This document shows positions 62,355-64,000 of a DNA stretch of 64,000 bases, in pieces. The stretch is taken from NCBI RefSeq assembly GCF_000014425.1, contig NC_008530.1:1426001-1490000 (forward strand). The letters run 5' to 3'. The first letter of the stretch is position 1, and each line of letters starts with the position of its first letter. This DNA is from Lactobacillus gasseri ATCC 33323 = JCM 1131. Lineage in GTDB: Bacteria > Bacillota > Bacilli > Lactobacillales > Lactobacillaceae. A program made the translations under genes and the position numbers. The notes below the pieces were generated by a model. It was not told where the DNA came from. It did not search any database and was given only the letters and a program-made list of their open reading frames with translations.

Positions 62355-63731
62355 ATGAAAAAGAAAGTATCTTTTTTAGAAGCAATTATTATTTTACTCT
62401 TGCTTTTAATTATTCTAGGTATTTCAGTAATTAAATTTGGTTTAATGCCAGAGGTTCCGGTTCTATTCACAGTCTGTTTATTAGTTTTCTGGCTTAGACT
62501 CCGGGGAAATGACTGGGCTTCTATTCAAGATGGAATTAAAGAAGGAATTGGCGTTGCCATTATTCCGATCTTTATTTTTATTCTAATTGGGGCCTTGATT
62601 GGCTTGTGGATCAAGGGCAGCATCATCCCTTCAATTATGGTCCTTGGTTTCCATTTAATTAGTGGACAATTCTTCGTCCCTTCTGTTTTTATCGTTTGCT
62701 CAATCGTAGGTCTAGCTATTGGGAGCGGCTTTACTACAATTTCAACGGTTGGAATTGCCCTTTTTGGAATTGGTGCCAGCATGAATGCTAATCCAGCTCT
62801 TGTTGCTGGAGCAATCATTTCTGGAGCAGTATTTGGCGATAAAATGTCTCCTTTATCTGATTCCACCAATCTTTCTTCCGCTGTGGCAGAAAGTGAACTA
62901 TTTGCCCATATCAAAAATATGATGTGGTCAACAATTCCTGCTTTTATTGTTTCTTTAATTCTTTTTTGGATTCTAGGAAACAGCGGCTCAATTGATGCTT
63001 CAAAGATCAATCATACTGTCGCAGTTTTACAGCATAACTTTATCATTACTTGGTGGGCAATCATTCCAATTATCTTAATGTTAATTTGTGCCTGGAGAAA
63101 AATCCCTGCTATTCCTACCCTATTTTTGAATATTGCTGTCACTGTCATTATGATTTTTATTCAAAATCCTCATCAATCTCTTACCGACTTAACTAACCTT
63201 ATTATGAAAGGTTTCGTTGCCAAAACTAGTGACTCATCAGTGAATGCTTTATTAACTCGTGGTGGTATTTCTAGCATGATGGATACGGTTGGCTTAATTA
63301 TTGCTACCTTATCTCTTGGTGGGTTATTAATGAAATTTAACATTGTTCAAACCGCCATGGAACCTCTAGTTGAACACCTTAAAAAGCCTGGTCGGTTAGT
63401 AATTACTACTATTCTTTCAGGTATCTGCATTAATTTATTTGTCGGTGAACAATACCTCTCTGTCATCTTGCCAGGACGCGCCTTCAAGCAAGCATACGAC
63501 AGAATTGGTCTGGCACCACTTGCCTTAAGTCGTGTTCTTGAAGATGGAGGTAGTGTAATTAACTACCTAATTCCTTGGGGAGTAGCTGGTTCTTTTGCAG
63601 CTTCTACTCTTGGAGTTCCGGTTTTAGCCTTTATTCCATTCACCTTCTTCAGCCTCCTTTCTCCTGTCTTTTCAATTCTTTCTGGGGTCAGCGGAATTGG
63701 CCTAAAGTGGCAAAATAAGGCAGAAAAATAA
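62355..63731 (+). CDS. nhaC: NhaC-family transporter, predicted tyrosine uptake
   Basis: This 458-residue polytopic protein has about eleven membrane segments and the NhaC-family signatures GAIISGAVFGDKMSPLSDST (about residue 155) and LEDGGSVINYLIPWGV. It is annotated in many genomes as a Na+/H+ antiporter. Under a Tyr T-box, family members (YheL-type) are predicted by comparative genomics to be tyrosine transporters, which I consider more likely here. GGAGG precedes the ATG. Confidence 0.88.
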   Translation: MKKKVSFLEAIIILLLLLIILGISVIKFGLMPEVPVLFTVCLLVFWLRLRGNDWASIQDGIKEGIGVAIIPIFIFILIGALIGLWIKGSIIPSIMVLGFHLISGQFFVPSVFIVCSIVGLAIGSGFTTISTVGIALFGIGASMNANPALVAGAIISGAVFGDKMSPLSDSTNLSSAVAESELFAHIKNMMWSTIPAFIVSLILFWILGNSGSIDASKINHTVAVLQHNFIITWWAIIPIILMLICAWRKIPAIPTLFLNIAVTVIMIFIQNPHQSLTDLTNLIMKGFVAKTSDSSVNALLTRGGISSMMDTVGLIIATLSLGGLLMKFNIVQTAMEPLVEHLKKPGRLVITTILSGICINLFVGEQYLSVILPGRAFKQAYDRIGLAPLALSRVLEDGGSVINYLIPWGVAGSFAASTLGVPVLAFIPFTFFSLLSPVFSILSGVSGIGLKWQNKAEK

Positions 63732-63745
63732 TTTATCATCAATAA

Positions 63746-63793
63746 AATCCGTACTATATGCGCTTACATAGCAAAATAGTACGGATTTTTCAT
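63746..63793 (+). terminator. Terminator after the NhaC-family gene
   Basis: AAAATCCGTACTAT and ATAGTACGGATTTTT pair and end in a T-run. Confidence 0.85.
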
Positions 63794-63856
63794 TGACGAA
63801 ACTTTTAATACATTGTAAATTATTAGTAATTAAAAACATATTAAAGGGGGAATTTG

Positions 63857-64000
63857 ATGGAAACAAATCATTTTCTAGTATTACAAACCGACTTCGGTTT
63901 AAAAGATGGTGCTGTTAGCGCCATGCACGGCGTAGCTCATTTGGTTGCTCCGCACGTTGCTGTTTCAGATTTAACTCATGAGATTCCGCCTTATGATATT
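63857..64000 (+). CDS. SAM hydroxide adenosyltransferase family protein (DUF62), N-terminal part
   Basis: A partial frame of 48 codons starts at ATG 63857, with AAAGGGGG upstream, and runs off the right edge. LVLQTDFGLKDGAVSAMHGV and VSDLTHEIPPYDI are the N-terminal signatures of the DUF62/SAM hydroxide adenosyltransferase family, which cleaves SAM to adenosine and methionine. Catalytic parts beyond the edge are not visible. Confidence 0.8.
   Translation, partial: METNHFLVLQTDFGLKDGAVSAMHGVAHLVAPHVAVSDLTHEIPPYDI

Noticed and set aside
1-64000. CRISPR arrays, IS elements, rRNA genes
   Set aside because: No regularly spaced repeats, no transposase apart from the Rpn-type nuclease, and no rRNA sequence were seen.

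Overview
The window is most likely a chromosomal segment of a low-GC Lactobacillus, probably of the gasseri/johnsonii type. I infer this from overall AT-richness, AAGGAGG-type ribosome binding sites, and the housekeeping content (ecsAB-trmB, prsA, yhaM/yhaN/yhaO, a class A penicillin-binding protein, a T-box-controlled NhaC-type transporter). No database search was possible, so the species is a guess.

Host left flank (1-21417): start of an M20 dipeptidase, a GntR regulator, a tRNA-binding-domain protein and a thioredoxin; a glycosidase 3' scrap and an Rpn-family nuclease gene with an in-frame stop; ecsA-ecsB-trmB; hit; two YtxH-like envelope proteins; prsA; a long minus-strand run pbp1A - ylbF-like - yhaO - yhaN - yhaM; a pseudouridine synthase; tRNA-Leu(CAG); an SOS-type promoter driving a Y-family polymerase and a YolD-like partner; Nudix, APH-like and serine-hydrolase genes.

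Integrated element (about 21418-59253, roughly 38 kb, visibly richer in G+C in its phage-like part): it sits in the 3' end of rlmD. The displaced original 3' end of rlmD (residues HVEAVTVLEKK plus terminator) lies at 21387-21422, and the element supplies a replacement 3' end (HVESVTVLERTGK plus a similar terminator) at 59212-59253. The left third is one tightly overlapping minus-strand operon of about 11.7 kb that looks like a defence island. It holds a three-gene ABC-ATPase system (HNH-containing protein, small middle component, DUF2326-type ATPase), an XRE regulator, a type III restriction-modification pair (mod is frameshifted at a G6 tract), a ParB-fold protein, an SNF2-type helicase and a small unknown protein. 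The middle is a plus-strand phage-like module: structured leader and sigma-like regulator, DUF2800, DUF2815, family A DNA polymerase, P4/D5-type primase-helicase, VRR-NUC, SNF2 helicase, ArpU-like regulator, HNH, terminase small subunit, ParB-methyltransferase, terminase large subunit (in-frame TGA), portal, ClpP-type protease, HK97 capsid, two connector proteins, holin and GH25 endolysin. No tail gene is present. The right end carries a candidate type I toxin-antitoxin locus, a SHOCT-like small protein, two large serine recombinases (the second inactivated by an apparent 11-nt deletion) and a HEPN-like gene next to the right attachment site.

Host right flank (59254-64000): the rest of rlmD, an ABC exporter pair, a T-box leader (probable Tyr specifier) ahead of an NhaC-family transporter, and the start of a SAM hydroxide adenosyltransferase-type gene.

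Overall reading: a phage-like element that could make and fill a capsid but has no tail genes. This layout resembles capsid-forming phage satellites. It uses a serine recombinase to target the conserved rlmD 3' end and carries an anti-phage cargo. Several lesions (terL stop, second recombinase frameshift, mod frameshift, toxin-frame disruption) suggest it is partly decayed or phase-switched in this strain.
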